A stretch of 64,000 nucleotides of DNA from Branchiostoma floridae. Its lineage: Eukaryota; Chordata; Leptocardii; Amphioxiformes; Branchiostomatidae. A program made the position numbers and the translations under genes. Below, in pieces: positions 10,403 through 22,760 of the stretch. The stretch spans positions 1,136,701-1,200,700 of the forward strand of contig NC_049994.1 in the NCBI RefSeq assembly GCF_000003815.2, read 5' to 3'. Numbering within the stretch: the first letter of the stretch is position 1; every line of letters begins with the position of its first letter. The notes below the pieces were generated by a model, which saw nothing but the letters and a program-made list of their open reading frames with translations, made no database searches and was not told the origin of the DNA.

Positions 10403-11971
10403 CAGTGTGTAGGGTGGCGACAAGTGGCCTACGGATTTGTAGATACTTTGAACATTGCTCAATGTTTCGCGATGTTTCAACTTCACGTGTGTTTTTTCGT
10501 CAGTTCCGCCAAAACCTGTCGTTTCAGGGTTGGAAGAGGTGTGAGCGACATGTGAGTCGATGCGTGCCAGCTGTGTGAGGGCGGAGTTTAGGGATGAATG
10601 ACATGCGCAGGTATGACATTAAGGCAGTGTCAGTTGGGACGTGGTCCGACCGGTTTTCTGGGTGTGTCGGGAATAAGAAAAGTCACGGCTGGACTGTCAC
10701 TGAATGTTTCATGTCTGGAGACTCTCGGTGAAGACAGTGTGAAAAGGAAAATGAGAAGAAGAAAGAGTTGGGTCTTCAAAATTTGACATTAACAAATTCC
10801 AATTTTTCCAGAAGACAAAGAACATCAAGGGAACCCAGCGTTATCACATAATATAGATGTTTAAGGTTACAGATTTGGTGAACATAACACGGATTTTTGC
10901 TAGTTTCACGGAGGAAAACAGCCTTCCTGAATGTGTTTTATATCATTCCAAGCAAAACGAGGAGAGGTCAACGAGAAAATACATAAGTTGATTAAATCGT
11001 TTAAGCTAATAAGGCGAAGGCTCAGAACCAGCTCTATAGGACCAAGCAAACTACGTATCAAAACAAAATGTTTACCAGTCCAATCTTAAACAGAATCATC
11101 TTATCCTTCATTGGAAGGGTGGAGCACGGAAAGGCATCCACCAGTATTGATGACACCCATGCTAATGTTAAACAGACTCCATACAGCAGTCCTGACTTAA
11201 TTACTTTGCTGTGTCGACATTGTGTATGTTGTGTATATTCTAGCTTATTTGTATATACGTACAAACAGCGAGGACATATTCGCCGTAGGTCAATGTCACC
11301 AACCACCGACAATGATCAAAGACAGATTTTCCGTACCAACACAGCTGAGCTTTGTACGACACACGCTCGACTATCACAAGAACGCCCTCAGTTTGCAATG
11401 GTACGACAATTGTACGACATATGTGTCCGTGCCCTAACGTAACATATATAGTACTGGTACATATTCTGCGGAGGGGGTGTACACATTGTAGTTCAAGTAC
11501 AGGAAAGTGTAGGGTATGTCAATGTTGCTTTATCATTAGAATCAGTATCTCTAACTGCATTAAGTCATGATGCTCAGACAATGGGGCTTTGTAAGTGATT
11601 TGAAGGGAAGTGAAACCTTTTTTTACTATATACGATACCATACGCGTATACCTTTACTGGGGGCATGAAAGTTTAAGTTGCGCAATTTAAAAAAAAAGTT
11701 TTGTGCTTGGGCATGTTGGGAGGCAACTTCACATAAAATGAAGTGCCTTATACTTTTGTATCACCGCAAAGCTTTTTTTTTCTACATGGGCTAAAAGCCA
11801 AAGCGAGAAATAGCAGCTCGTGCGAGAGCGAACACTGCGGAAAATATCACAACCACATTCAAATCAATCATTGAATGTAACCGCCTCCTCACCCCCTTCA
11901 TTTTGGTCAGGCATAACAAGCTGACTAACGTAACTAAGCTGTCGGATTCCTAAAATGCAAACAAAACTCAC
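10403..11971. other. Non-coding stretch, no supported gene
   Basis: Only short frames without family signal. A degenerate CxxC/HxxxxH pattern near 11.25 kb is judged accidental. Confidence 0.45.
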
Positions 11972-12092
11972 CTAAAGCTATACGATGTTGTGAGACAAGA
12001 AAGCCCAGTAGAACCAGGCAGCAGACTGGCCATTTTCCGCCGACTTGTCCATGAGTCTGTAGAAACATGTGTCCTGTCTGTGGGTCCCCCAT
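11972..12092 (-). CDS. Candidate alternative first exon encoding a signal peptide
   Basis: The minus frame from ATG 12092 (or ATG 12068) ends with GGKWPVCCLVLLGFLVSQHR, a hydrophobic core typical of a secretory signal peptide. It closes with a good donor (TTTAG|GTGAGT, exon end 11972) in phase 1. Signal-peptide exons of extracellular proteins commonly end in phase 1. It lies on the same strand as, and between, the TSP1 exon and the mucin-like exon, so it could be an alternative start for that gene or belong to a separate small gene. Evidence is limited to hydrophobicity, donor and phase. Confidence 0.42.
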
Positions 12093-12209
12093 TCTGATTA
12101 TCCTTCCACAGGAAAAGTTCAAGGCAGTTGTAGCGTCTCCGCCTTGTTGGTGGTCACTTGTGTCGCAGTCGGTAATAAAGGCACTATGGACGTCACCGCT
12201 CACTGTCAC

Positions 12210-14067
12210 CTTCTGACGTGAAAGTTTCTACCTGTCCAGGTGTAATATTGATGGCTGTGCGCCCGGTCAGGACACTGTTCCTAACCACACCTGTCCGCGA
12301 CAGAGTTAGGGTACGGAGGGACCACACCCAGCACACTGTCCTGTATCGGTACGGTCTGCTGAGGACTCGCGTGGGACGCACAGATCTATGGGTAATGTGA
12401 GCAAAATGTCACCGACCTGTGGAGTCATGTGTAGATCCCTCTTTTGTCGCCTTAGGGCAGAGACAAGTGGTGGGGAGGGCGGATAGGAGGGCGCTCTGAT
12501 CGTCTCAGCTATACGGAAACCCGGTAAAGCCGTCTTTTATCGCAATAAGATAAATCCATAAACCATTATTTCGGCAGAGCTCCTTAATTGGCATTGTTTG
12601 AACCTGCTTCTATTGACTCACAAACTGAATAGAGGTTTTCCTAACGTTGCATACTCTTCTCACCTGTCATGAGACGTCACGAGACGATAGGATGATACAC
12701 ACAGACACTGATAATTCTAAGCACACGTGTTAGTAAACTGCGAAAAGAATATTCTTTGGTCTATTTTGCTATGGACTTCATAATCGGCATCACTGCATTG
12801 TAGATTCTATTATAATCCAAGTATGATTTGGTAGGACAAATGGGAGTTTCTGAAGATGACGTTACATTATTGAGGATGGTACATGCACCTGTAGGCAGGA
12901 TAAACTGGAAATGCTGGGTTACTGAGTGTAGGAGGTTACCCCAAGAGCGAGTGAATGGAACTGCTGGGCCGATTGTTTAAATACTTTTAAAGATGACTCA
13001 AGAAGGGGTCTGGTAGATGTAGGTAGCTTAGTGATGATTATGATAATAAAATACAAATGATGCAAAACCCACTTCAGAAAAGAAACAAAATGTAAATTTT
13101 ATCTCAATTTTGTGTTGATACAATTCTGCTCTTCGGCTCCTAGTCGTGGACCACGAGTGCTTCACAAGCCAGGAAAAGAACGAAACCTATACCGAGATGA
13201 CACATGGAACCTTGGGAGAATATACAACGAACAAACATGGTGCCTTCCTCCCAGATATACAGAAGCCAAGCGTCGTCGTCGTCATAACGAACCAGCAGAA
13301 AAAAAAAAAACTTCTCCGATGGACACTTGATGCTAAACTATGAAATGTTTTGAAATTAACCGTGCTTGGCAGAATTTATGCCTTATTTAGATGATATCTA
13401 GATTCGCTTTTGTATATTACCTAACTGCGAAATACCGAAAGTATGAAATCCCTGGTTTTTGCGAGGGTCGGTTGTTTACCGGAAACACCCTTTTTCCTAG
13501 ACCTAATTAGATCATAGGACCAACCTGCCCCCCTCCCAGACTCAACTCATGACCGGTTTGATTTATGTGAGGATATTAATGGATAACAGCGTGTGGAAAC
13601 TGACCCATATATCTATGTGTAACGTAATTTACATCCATGTTATTCATGTGCTTGATAGACCTTCTTATGCTCTTCTTACTCTCCAAGCAGAGCAGAGGTT
13701 GAGTCGCGGAGATATAGTAGTAGTCGGAAAAATTACTCGGGCGCTCCTCTTATGGTCATTATGGGTGACTGCGTTCTTCAACCCGCTATAGAGCACTACA
13801 GCCAAAAGTCTCACTAAACCGAGATAAATGTGAATGACTGAAAAGACTTGTCTGTCAGCATTCATGCGCTTAGCATGCCATGTACCTTCAGGCTCGTGCT
13901 AATAAAACAAAAAGCTTTTCTGTTTTTGCAACGTTCCAACAACTCAAAGTGCACTTGAAGGAAGTCTATTGTACAAGCCAACAAGGCCGGCCCAACCTTG
14001 TGTCATCGTGTCTGGTGTCATGTTGTCGTCAGGGGAAGTAGAGAAGAAAAAGGCATAGGGTGTCATT
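12210..14067. other. Non-coding stretch with one half of a CTCCAAGCAGA element
   Basis: CTCTCCAAGCAGAGCAGAGG at about 13680 followed by GATATAGTAGTAGTCGG matches the left arm of the 44081 element, without a right arm. No exon recognised. Confidence 0.5.
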
Positions 14068-14437
14068 TTAAGGCCACACTAATTCTATTTGTTGTTTTGT
14101 CGGATTTCCCGACCCCATTTTTTCCGATTTAAAAAAAAAAAAAACTTTTCAAATTGATGGCCACAATTCGTATAGACAAAATGCCTCTCCTTTCTCAAAT
14201 TAACTATGGGCCTCAAATTCCAGTAGCTGTACATGCCTATTTTGGAGGTACATTTATCATTTTTCTTCAAACTTTGAACTCTAGTTCCAGGGATAATAAT
14301 TTTGAAATTTTATTATCTCTGTTGTGTAACTTGAGTAAGCCCCATGATCTCTCATACCCCCGACTTTTTGCAAAATTTTTTTTTTTCGCCGACCCAATTT
14401 AATCCGAGAAACAACAAATAGAATTGGTGTGGCCTAA
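14068..14437. mobile_element. Inverted-repeat element with AAGGCCACACTAATTC ends
   Basis: 370 bp bounded by TTAAGGCCACACTAATTCTA (continuing TTTGTTGTTT) and its near-exact reverse complement ending at 14437. The arms are about 28 bp. The interior is AT-rich and non-coding. Confidence 0.8.
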
Positions 14438-17400
14438 GGACAATGTTTTCTGAACTAAACATGTCCTGTCTATGGAGGGGAGGGGGGGTGGTTACAGACC
14501 CGCATAATCCCTGCCACAAGCTATGGCCGCGGTCCACTGGTCTGATCTGGGTTCCACCCATCTACAACAAAGGCTACAAATCCTTCCAGGGTTCGGGGAA
14601 GGGGTTACACTAAAGGACACCTGCATCGGAAAGACATTGAAATAAGGAGGGGGGGGGCTGAGAAGAAAGTATGGTGTAGAGGAATTCGAAGTTTCACACA
14701 TTCCTCCACAACCAATCCCAGTTTGTCTGCAGTGATCTACGTTACTCCGGAAGGCGTACGTCGGTGTTGCGGAAGACCTTATGCCCTGTTGGACAGGACG
14801 GGGACACTACGTCACAAGTGGCTGGTCATGGTGATGTGAATTAGAAGCACCTGGTGGACATGCCAACTTGTTATTTGCCAACAAACACAAATCTACAATG
14901 TGTCAATCGGTCACCTTTTTTCATCATGGCAACAGACATAAACAACATGGCAATATCTTTCAAAGTCTTTACTTTCTTCGTGTCACGGATAGAAAGTTTT
15001 TTTTTAAATATCTGCACAATATAGTTCGGATCCTAATCAGCTTCATTATTTCTACTAACTTCCTACAGGATCAGAAAAACGCTATGTTTGTAGAAATGAC
15101 AAGTATCTACAAAGATAACCCTCCCACAACACACTTTTGACTTGAAAAGAATCCCTTAAACGCTAAACCAAGTAGGGAACCTCGTGTATTTACAAAGGAG
15201 ATGTTCTAACATTCCACCATGCTACTGCACTCGGTTTGGCATTGCCCATGTACGGACTTCACATCGGTGCCCACAGCCGCGTGTAACACCCGCAAAGGTC
15301 AACTACCCGACCTTCTACCCGCCCTGCCTTAAACATAAATAAAGTAAACATGCCACTTGGGATTACAGTACAGTTCAGGAAAAAAGTACAAAATTTTAAA
15401 CGTGCATCGTCCATGACGATATATGTAAAGAGTGAAAAATTATGCCTCTTTTAGAATTTGTCTACATTTTTGCTCTTCTTTGAACTTCAGATGAACCGAA
15501 AATTTGTAACCTTGTATCTTTTTATAACAGTCAACAAAGCGTTTTGTTTGTTGTTGCTGTCCATAATGAGAAGATAGCATCAACCACACGGGGACTCAGG
15601 GTCTTTCCTCGGGCGCTGATTATTCCATGTTGATGCGTCTGTTACCCATGACCACACCAGATAGAGGGTCGTAGCTAGAATAAGGCCTAAGACAAGTTTT
15701 GAAATTGATGTGTCTCGTGTAGCCAACTATTGGTCCATTGTTCGTCATCATAACTATACATGAAATATAGCATATAACATTACGGACCTAATGTTGTGAA
15801 TATTATTGGCATTGGGGCATTTCTCTCGATCTCTGGATACTAACATATTTTTAGAGTGTGCAAAGGAATGTGTTCAATTCATGTTCACTGCTTAGAATGT
15901 TGGTTAGTGTTGATCTGCGGGCTCAGGGTAACCACTTCGGGTGGCAACGGAACAAGACATCCTGTCCCCGACGCCAGTGCGTGAGTTCACTAGAACAGTG
16001 ACGTGCTTGTTCTAGCGGCTGGATGTATTAGCCGGATGAAGTGTACTAAATCCCTGTGTGCACAAGAAGAGGGGCTCAGGCCTCTCGGGGACACGCCCAG
16101 GTTTTGCACGACAGCGGCTAGTTCATAGTTCAGAGCCCCACCTGACTAGAATGCATCTGATAGAGATTTACAACGACGAAAGAATTTCTTTACGACCATT
16201 GCACGACCATTGCGACTTGTTGGCGCCTGTTAGCGAATGTCCGCCGCAAACAGGCACGGAGATACCCGCTTTAGCAAACAATATCTGTCCTTGACAATAT
16301 TAAGATAAGCAATACTCGAGCTATGCGGCATGATACCATCTCACCGTCTGCGATATAAGAAAAGAATAACCTATGCTTTAGGCTGATGTCACATTTCCAC
16401 AAAGGGGCCCGGCCGGGCAGCATTGGGGAACAAACAAACGATATGAAAGACTACAAGGAGACAAAATGTACCAGGAATCATTCAACACCATGCCTTGTGC
16501 ATATTCATCGGCATAAACTTGAATTTGTCGTTTCCGCAAACAGCTCGGCTACATGTGATGTAGGCCTTGGAGAACTAGAGGACCAGACTGAAGCAGCATT
16601 CCTTTCTATCGAAATATCACAAATTACCCTTGTTTTCAGCTTTTGTTGAAAAAGAAAAAAAAAATCCCCCCCAAGAAAATCTTGCTGGTCGGTTGGTGAG
16701 GTGTAAAAGTCGACATGTTGAACTTGATTGAGCATCATAACTGCATAATGTGACGTCACGGAACCTTAAGTGCTGATAGTAGAAAATGTAGGTATGTCCC
16801 ATCTTTGTTGTGTGTTGGAAATATTAGAATATGTGTGGTGATGTGTTTCAGGTGCCTGACCTTGCTGTGTACTTACGTAACTGTCAAACCACCAAATGTA
16901 CTGTACAGTGAGATTATACCCGTACTGATAGGTACAATGAGAGGTTACCCGTACTGGTAGTTAATGTGTTACTCAATTCCAGTAAACGGGTTCGCACTTC
17001 CTGAAGTTACAGTCCGCCATATAACGTTACGTCCAATCCGGCTGCAAGTAACGTAACAGTTACATTGTTTAACTGTACACATTACTATTGACATAGCCGA
17101 CCATGCCCCCATCCACTAGCCACCCAGTTTGACGGTAGGTCGGGAGCAGTCTGACAAGTTTTAGACCCCGCCTTGTTTATCTTTCAGTGTAAAGGTCTGT
17201 AAACAATGTCTTAAGCATTTCCTGAATTACTTACTCTCGAATGGGTCCCTAATGAATTCTAACCAATGCCCAACCATCCCGACCTCTAGCCGCGGACTGC
17301 ATACTCCCTCCTGACTGTTTCCCAACCGATTGTCACTAATCAGTTTATCATGATTAACCCATACTTTTATGTAGTAAACATCGTCGAGAGAAAAAATCGG

Positions 17401-17931
17401 GTTCACAGACAGCTATCTTCAACACACTATTATGGCTCAACAAAATGTAGGCTGACCTGGTAGAGGCTGACCTCCCCCAAGGGAGATTAAGAGTACTAGT
17501 GACCCCCTGCTTGGGGATTAAGCGAGGCCGGCTCCCAAGCTATCATGATTTCAACAACTCATGGACTTCCACCTGCTGCAGTATGACGGCGCTTTTGTTA
17601 ACAACCCAACAATGTGCTGACTGGAACATACATAGTATAAAGGACGCTATGTTTGCAGCCCGATCAGACGTTGTGACTGATAGCTACAATACTGAACTAA
17701 CACTATACCGGAAAAATTTGTTTTACACAATTATGAAAGTTGCGATACCGCCATTCATGCAAACCCTTTATACGACAATTTTTCTGATCTCAAAAATCCA
17801 CTCACATTTTACAGTTCATTTGGTGGAATGTATACGGGACAATGAATTAATTTCCCTATATATCAACTAATATGTCAATATGTATTAACCACATTGAGAA
17901 GAAGTGTAAGCTTTGACTTAGGATTACATAC
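14438..17931. other. Non-coding stretch, no supported gene
   Basis: No exon with splice sites and coding character identified; several short frames overlap each other without family signal. Confidence 0.4.
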
Positions 17932-17958
17932 CTGGTGTTGAGGTCGGCGTTGTTGCAC
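17932..17958 (-). CDS. 27-nt Thr/Pro-rich micro-exon
   Basis: On the minus strand the run TTCTTTTCCTTACAG precedes 27 nt that encode GATTPTSTP, followed by donor GTATGT. It enters and leaves in phase 1, the same phase as the signal-peptide and TSP1 exons upstream, so it splices in frame. The Thr/Pro content fits a linker leading into the mucin-like region. The strong pyrimidine tract and donor support it, but 27 nt is little coding evidence. Confidence 0.5.
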
Positions 17959-17997
17959 CTGTAAGGAAAAGAAAGCCTGTTAAACAATATGCTTGAA

Positions 17998-18000
<3 letters not shown>

Positions 18001-18048
<48 letters not shown>

Positions 18049-18217
18049 CGACAGAAAAAAATATATATACGACAGAAACGAGTGTGCAGAATATAACCAT
18101 TACCGCTACGTATTCTATGCCATTTACCAGCGGCCAACCAAAAGTCTTGAGTCGGCAGGTTTGCAGTTTGCAAGGGTCAGTTGTGTAAAGACACTACTTT
18201 TCCCTAGGCCTAATGGG

Positions 18218-18251
<34 letters not shown>

Positions 18252-18268
18252 TCACACACACACACACA
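18001..18268. repeat. AT and CA microsatellites next to an assembly gap
   Basis: (TA)n at about 18001-18048 and (CA)n at about 18220-18268, which ends in N. Open frames across them are repeat artefacts. Confidence 0.95.
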
Positions 18269-18620
18269 NNNNNNNNNNNNNNNNNNNNNNNNNNNNNNNN
18301 NNNNNNNNNNNNNNNNNNNNNNNNNNNNNNNNNNNNNNNNNNNNNNNNNNNNNNNNNNNNNNNNNNNNNNNNNNNNNNNNNNNNNNNNNNNNNNNNNNNN
18401 NNNNNNNNNNNNNNNNNNNNNNNNNNNNNNNNNNNNNNNNNNNNNNNNNNNNNNNNNNNNNNNNNNNNNNNNNNNNNNNNNNNNNNNNNNNNNNNNNNNN
18501 NNNNNNNNNNNNNNNNNNNNNNNNNNNNNNNNNNNNNNNNNNNNNNNNNNNNNNNNNNNNNNNNNNNNNNNNNNNNNNNNNNNNNNNNNNNNNNNNNNNN
18601 NNNNNNNNNNNNNNNNNNNN
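18269..18620. other. Assembly gap (352 N)
   Basis: Run of N between a CA repeat and a poly-C run. Confidence 1.
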
Positions 18621-18707
18621 ACCACCCCCCCCCCCCCCCCCCTTTTAGAGGGTTATCACTCGGGAAGGGGTTGGTCACCACCTTTTTTTCTTTCCCAGCA
18701 TTTGCAT

Positions 18708-19645
18708 GTTTGTTTGTTTGTTTGTTTGTTTATTCAGTTTGCACATACAAAATGATAATAGATTGGAGGTGCAGGAGGAGGGAAAAACACAGTCATATGT
18801 TATAGTAATACAAAAAAGAAAATGTGTGATCAATGAAATCAAATGATAATAGCAATATGAATTAAGATAGGATGAATATTTCTATAAGGGGCTAGGGTGG
18901 TTTATGAGATATGTTTTCAGGGCACTTTTAAATGTAAGGAGGGAAGAAGTGTTTTTGATATTTGTAGGAAGACTGTTCCAGATTGTGGCACATCTATATT
19001 TTACGGTGGACTGCGCTAATGATGTTCGAAAGAGAGGGATATGGAGTAGATTTCTTTGCCTGATATGATAATTGTGTATATGTGAATTAGGGTTTAGGAA
19101 AGTTTTAAACATATCGGGGAGATTGTTAGAAAGACAGTTAAACGTGAATATACTAATTTGCAGCTTATTTATATCAAACACATTCAATATTTTCAATTTT
19201 AGAAATAAAGGGGCTGTATGTGAGAGAAAATCAGAGGCGGTGGCCATTCGTGTGATTTTTTTTTTGTAGAGTTGTAAGTGGGTGAAGTGTTGTATGGCAC
19301 GCACATCCCCAAACTATATTGCAATAAGTCAAGTACGGGTATATAAGGCTGTTGTAAATATTTGAAAGGGTCTTTAGAGGAATATTGTGTTTGATTTTCC
19401 CAATAACACCAATTGTTTTAGCAACTTTTTTACTTACGGCGGAGAGATGGGCTTTCCAATTTAGTTTTTCATCTATAATTACTCCCAAAAATTTAGTTTG
19501 TTTCTCCTGCTTTATAGGAACATTCTGTGGGAAAATTTTGGCCTTATTAATATCATAGCTTTTATTCTTGCTACAGAAAATGAGAAAATTTGTTTTTTAG
19601 TATTTATTGGCTTCAAACCATGTAGCTACTTTGCGCAATTCTTGG
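18708..19645 (-). mobile_element. 5'-truncated non-LTR retrotransposon, C-terminal RT fragment
   Basis: The minus strand encodes the tail of a reverse transcriptase ORF2: ELRKVATWF and TNFLIF (palm end), then LGVIIDEKLNW, LIYPYLTYCNIVWG, and near the end CATIWNSLPTNIKNTSSLL then FKSALKTYL. These blocks are characteristic of CR1/Jockey-like LINE ORF2 ends. A stop interrupts the frame near 19597 and an A-run near 19260 causes a frameshift, so it is dead. The 3' end (left side) is an (AAACA)n-type tail at 18708-18735, as expected for a LINE 3' terminus. The clade is not certain. Confidence 0.82.
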
Positions 19646-20359
19646 TTTCGTTATGGTGAAATTTGAATGAATATTATTCAATTCATCCAATTATCCAAAA
19701 TGGGGGAGGCATTTTGCATAATCAAAGAGAGTTTTCTATCATAGCATTTTTTTCAAAGTATCTATTGTCCAGAACATGATATGGTCTTGACATTTGGTTG
19801 GCAGATATCTTTCCACACCAGAACAAGGAGGAACGGATTTGCATAATCCATGCAAAAATGGCAAAACAGGTTGATGATAGATGATGGGAATTTTGTAAGT
19901 GCAAATGGTAGGCGCCATCAGGCATGGACTTTGTCAAAAACACTTCCTCTTCCTTGCCCGTAATAACTCGTATTGACGTCACATTTAACCAAACTGAGTC
20001 AGCTCGTATTACATGTAACGTTACCTATGCCTGCGAGGAGTAGGGGTGGGGTCGTGGGAGAGGAATTCGGCACAGACGAACTTCTTGAACATAATAGAAA
20101 AATTGCTAACATAACGTTACATTCATATTCCTTTCAAAACATCAGCATGCCGATGAGAATCTCAGCGTCCAATGTGTTATGTTTGAACAGTGAATAAACT
20201 ACATAAACAGGAAATCCTCGTTTCAGCGAGATTCTCGAGCCACCCTAAACGGTGGTTTTCAAATGAAGAACAGTAATTCATGCTGACAGAGGAGACCGTT
20301 ACTTTTGTATATTTGCTTATCATGCTAATATTTTTCAACCATGTTACTGAAAGCCTCAC

Positions 20360-20548
20360 CTGGACATGGGTTTGTGTTGCACGTCTCGAAATCTGTGTCA
20401 ACCCCGTCACCGTCGTCATCACCAACACAGTTGTCGCCGCCGTGTTGGGGAGGGGGGTTGTCGCACAGCCTCGTTCTCAGCCGTATTCCTCCACCACAGG
20501 TAACGTTACACGCGCTGAACCCGCTCCATGGACCCCATTCACCGTCAA
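20360..20548 (-). CDS. Thrombospondin type 1 (TSP1) domain exon
   Basis: A single 189-nt exon, phase 1 in and phase 1 out, encodes one complete TSP1 repeat. It starts [20 protein letters not shown], continues with the Arg ladder RLRTRLC, and has six cysteines in the usual order ending CNTNPCP. The donor is CCAG|GTGAGG and the acceptor TTATCTGAG. TSP1 repeats are extracellular modules stabilised by stacked Trp/Arg side chains and three disulfides. Unusual is an acidic insert [11 protein letters not shown] between the fourth and fifth cysteines, reminiscent of calcium-binding type 3 repeats. Phase and strand link it to the signal-peptide exon at 25.3 kb and the Thr-rich exons to the left. Confidence 0.88.
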
Positions 20549-20794
20549 CTCAGATAATAGTGGATTACCAATTACCATTTGATGATTTGAACAGCATAGG
20601 CTAGTATACGTCGATGTAGGTTAGACATTACAGACATAAATGATGTTTAACCATAATATGGTAGTGTCAATAAGTCAATAACTATAACTCAAACCCCGGT
20701 TAAGCCCGTTACTCATAGGTTGGCGCCTGTAAACATCCTACATGAAATACAACTAGCAAGTTGTCCCTCCTGATTTTTGAGACGTCATGTCAGA

Positions 20795-20830
20795 CTCTCC
20801 AAGCAGAGATTGGATAGGGAGGCGGTGACC
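20795..20830. repeat. Half copy of CTCCAAGCAGA element
   Basis: CTCTCCAAGCAGAGATTGG matches the terminal repeat of the elements at 10249, 44081 and 52234; no partner arm nearby. Confidence 0.5.
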
Positions 20831-21492
20831 CTCGTACATCTTACAGGTGCTCTAGTGGATTTTGTGTCGAGGCGGTACCAGTGCTACAAAACCACTCTTC
20901 TGCACACTCACGACATTCCTTTATGACTTGCTCTTGATTTTCTCAGTAAATTTGTTTATTCATCCAATGTTAGGAATTTTCCATTTGTCAGACGAAGTTA
21001 GATCACTTACGTTGTAATATATCAGCCTATGTTGTAGTTCTGCAATGTGGTGTTCATTAGGGTAAAGTTATAGCACAAATTAGGGGGGGGGGGGCAAGCG
21101 GCTACGTGCTATGTCACTGCATCACAAGGCCTATATAACGTTAGTACTCAAATTTGGTCAAAAGATACAAACATCGGAGGTTCCACTGCAGCGCAAAGAA
21201 AGCCGCTAGGTGGCCCAAAATCTAATCGTTTGGGGGTCTATTAAGTTAACATACCAAATATCAAGACAGTCCATCCTGCCCTTCTCATGTTATCGTGTTG
21301 ACACACAGACAGACAAAAACAAACATGAAAGTTGCCAAACACAACCTTCCTCGCAATAGTAACAAGTGTGCAACTGATACATGGTGAATTGAAAGTGAAA
21401 TTATTGGGAAACCTTTAAAGTCGTCAGGCGATAATAACACCAATCTGTAGGAGGTGGAGTGGAGCTTTCCACGATTTCTTTAATATAATTAT

Positions 21493-21890
21493 ATTTCAGC
21501 CATGCCATAGGTATGGTGAAATATATTGTATTCGTAATGTTTCTTTCTCCTGTCAAATCTTCAGAACACGGTATCTCCGTTGTTCCTCAACCGAATGACT
21601 TGAAATTTGGCACAAGGGTAGAGTGGGTTAATACCCTCGGACTTTTTTTCATTTTTCCCATATCTGTCTCTTAAATGATTTTATTAAGGTTTTTGGGTCA
21701 TCTTAAGACCAAAACTGTATATTTGGGCCCCCTGTACCCTGGTATTATAACCGAATGAGCTGAAATTTGGTGTAGATAGGCATTAGATAGTTGGTAAAAT
21801 GATCCAAGTAAAAGTTTTGACATAAACTACTTTAAAATGATTAATTTTGGCACTTTTCTGATGGGAAATTTGTTTTCTTTTGGCCTCCTG
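21493..21890 (+). repeat. Dispersed repeat shared with 30733-31020
   Basis: TTTCTCCTGTCAAATCTTC, then ATCTCCG, GAAATTTGGCACAAGGGTAG and GTAGAGTGGG occur in the same order at 30.73-31.0 kb, diverged. Confidence 0.65.
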
Positions 21891-22010
21891 ACGTGACCTT
21901 CCGTGACCCCGCACGGAGCCCACACCTGTGCGCGAAGAGGGCGAAGGCTAATTAATATTCATAAGCGGAGCCTCACGATTCCGTATATACTGCAGTGTTC
22001 CCGCCAGAAT
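21840..22010 (+). promoter_or_regulatory. Promoter-like module, copy 1
   Basis: Ordered elements TTTTGGCACTTTTCTGATGG, TGACGTGACC, CTAATTAATATTCATAAGCG and CCGTATATACTGCAG (TATA-like). A related module lies at 22325. Downstream sequence shows no recognised gene, so promoter function is inference. Confidence 0.35.
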
Positions 22011-22324
22011 TTTTTACAGCGTCGGCACACGGGGCCCGGGGTCCACCGAAGAACGCCGAAGGCCCCGGCCCGGCAGGGTCCAGGGGCAGAGCCCCGTTGG
22101 GGAACTCTTGCACTTTGGGCTATTCAGAAGGCTTATTGTATCAGTTTTTAGGGGCATTTCTGTGATGCGATGGTATATTTTCCCTGCGCTGTTAGCTCCG
22201 TACGTTTTTAGAAGGTTCCGTTTATCACAGAACTGCTGTTGTTTCAGAAATCTCACGGACTTATGCTTACAAACACGTAAATTGCTAACTTGCAACCAGC
22301 GCTTTACTATATAACGTTACAGTA

Positions 22325-22505
22325 AATTTCAGCACTTTTCTGAGGGAAAATTCGTTTTCTTTCGGCCTTTTGCCGTGACGTCACCCCGCAGAGCTCCGCA
22401 CGTGCAAGTTAAATGAATTTAACGAGCCAGCCAATCAGCGAAAAGGAAGACGAAGTCTAATTAATATTCAATAGCGGGGCCTTCTAACCCCGTGTATATA
22501 GAAAC
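22325..22505 (+). promoter_or_regulatory. Promoter-like module, copy 2
   Basis: TTTCAGCACTTTTCTGAGGG, CGTGACGTCACC (CRE-like), CCAATCAGCG (CCAAT box), CTAATTAATATTCAATAGCG and CGTGTATATAGAAAC (TATA-like) occur in the same order as copy 1. The TATA-like motif is followed by no recognised coding exon. Confidence 0.4.
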
Positions 22506-22589
22506 ACGTGCATATCTTGACAACACAGCGGACGAATGTCACCTTACGCCCGGTTTTATATACATGTAACGTTATATAATTACAAAATA

Positions 22590-22760
22590 GTTTTTTTTGC
22601 GAGGATTTGGAGTTAACGACAAGGTCATTTGGACGGTAGCAGAAGGTACGCGTTCCTTGAACGTCAGAGTACATGTCTTTGTCGATGAATTTGCCAACAT
22701 TCCGCGTAGCAATATCAATCATTTTCGGCAGATTTGACTTTGGCAGGGTAAGTTGAGACA
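22590..22760. repeat. Repeat segment shared with 35905-36070
   Basis: TTTGCGAGGATTTGGAG to GATTTGACTTTGGCAGGGT is recognisably duplicated at 35.9 kb, continuing after the nested element there. The minus-strand frame starting SQLTLPKSNL is partly conserved in both, but no family is recognised. Confidence 0.7.

Noticed and set aside
10325-10555. Plus-strand 76-codon frame with hydrophobic start
   Set aside because: Its start overlaps the right end of an inverted-repeat element; no supporting motif.
11058-11312. CxxC-x12-HxxxxH pattern resembling a C2H2 zinc finger on the minus strand
   Set aside because: Lacks the usual Leu and linker, single occurrence, no neighbouring fingers or splice sites.
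18124-18805. Open frames across the N gap
   Set aside because: Mostly N; flanks are CA and C runs.
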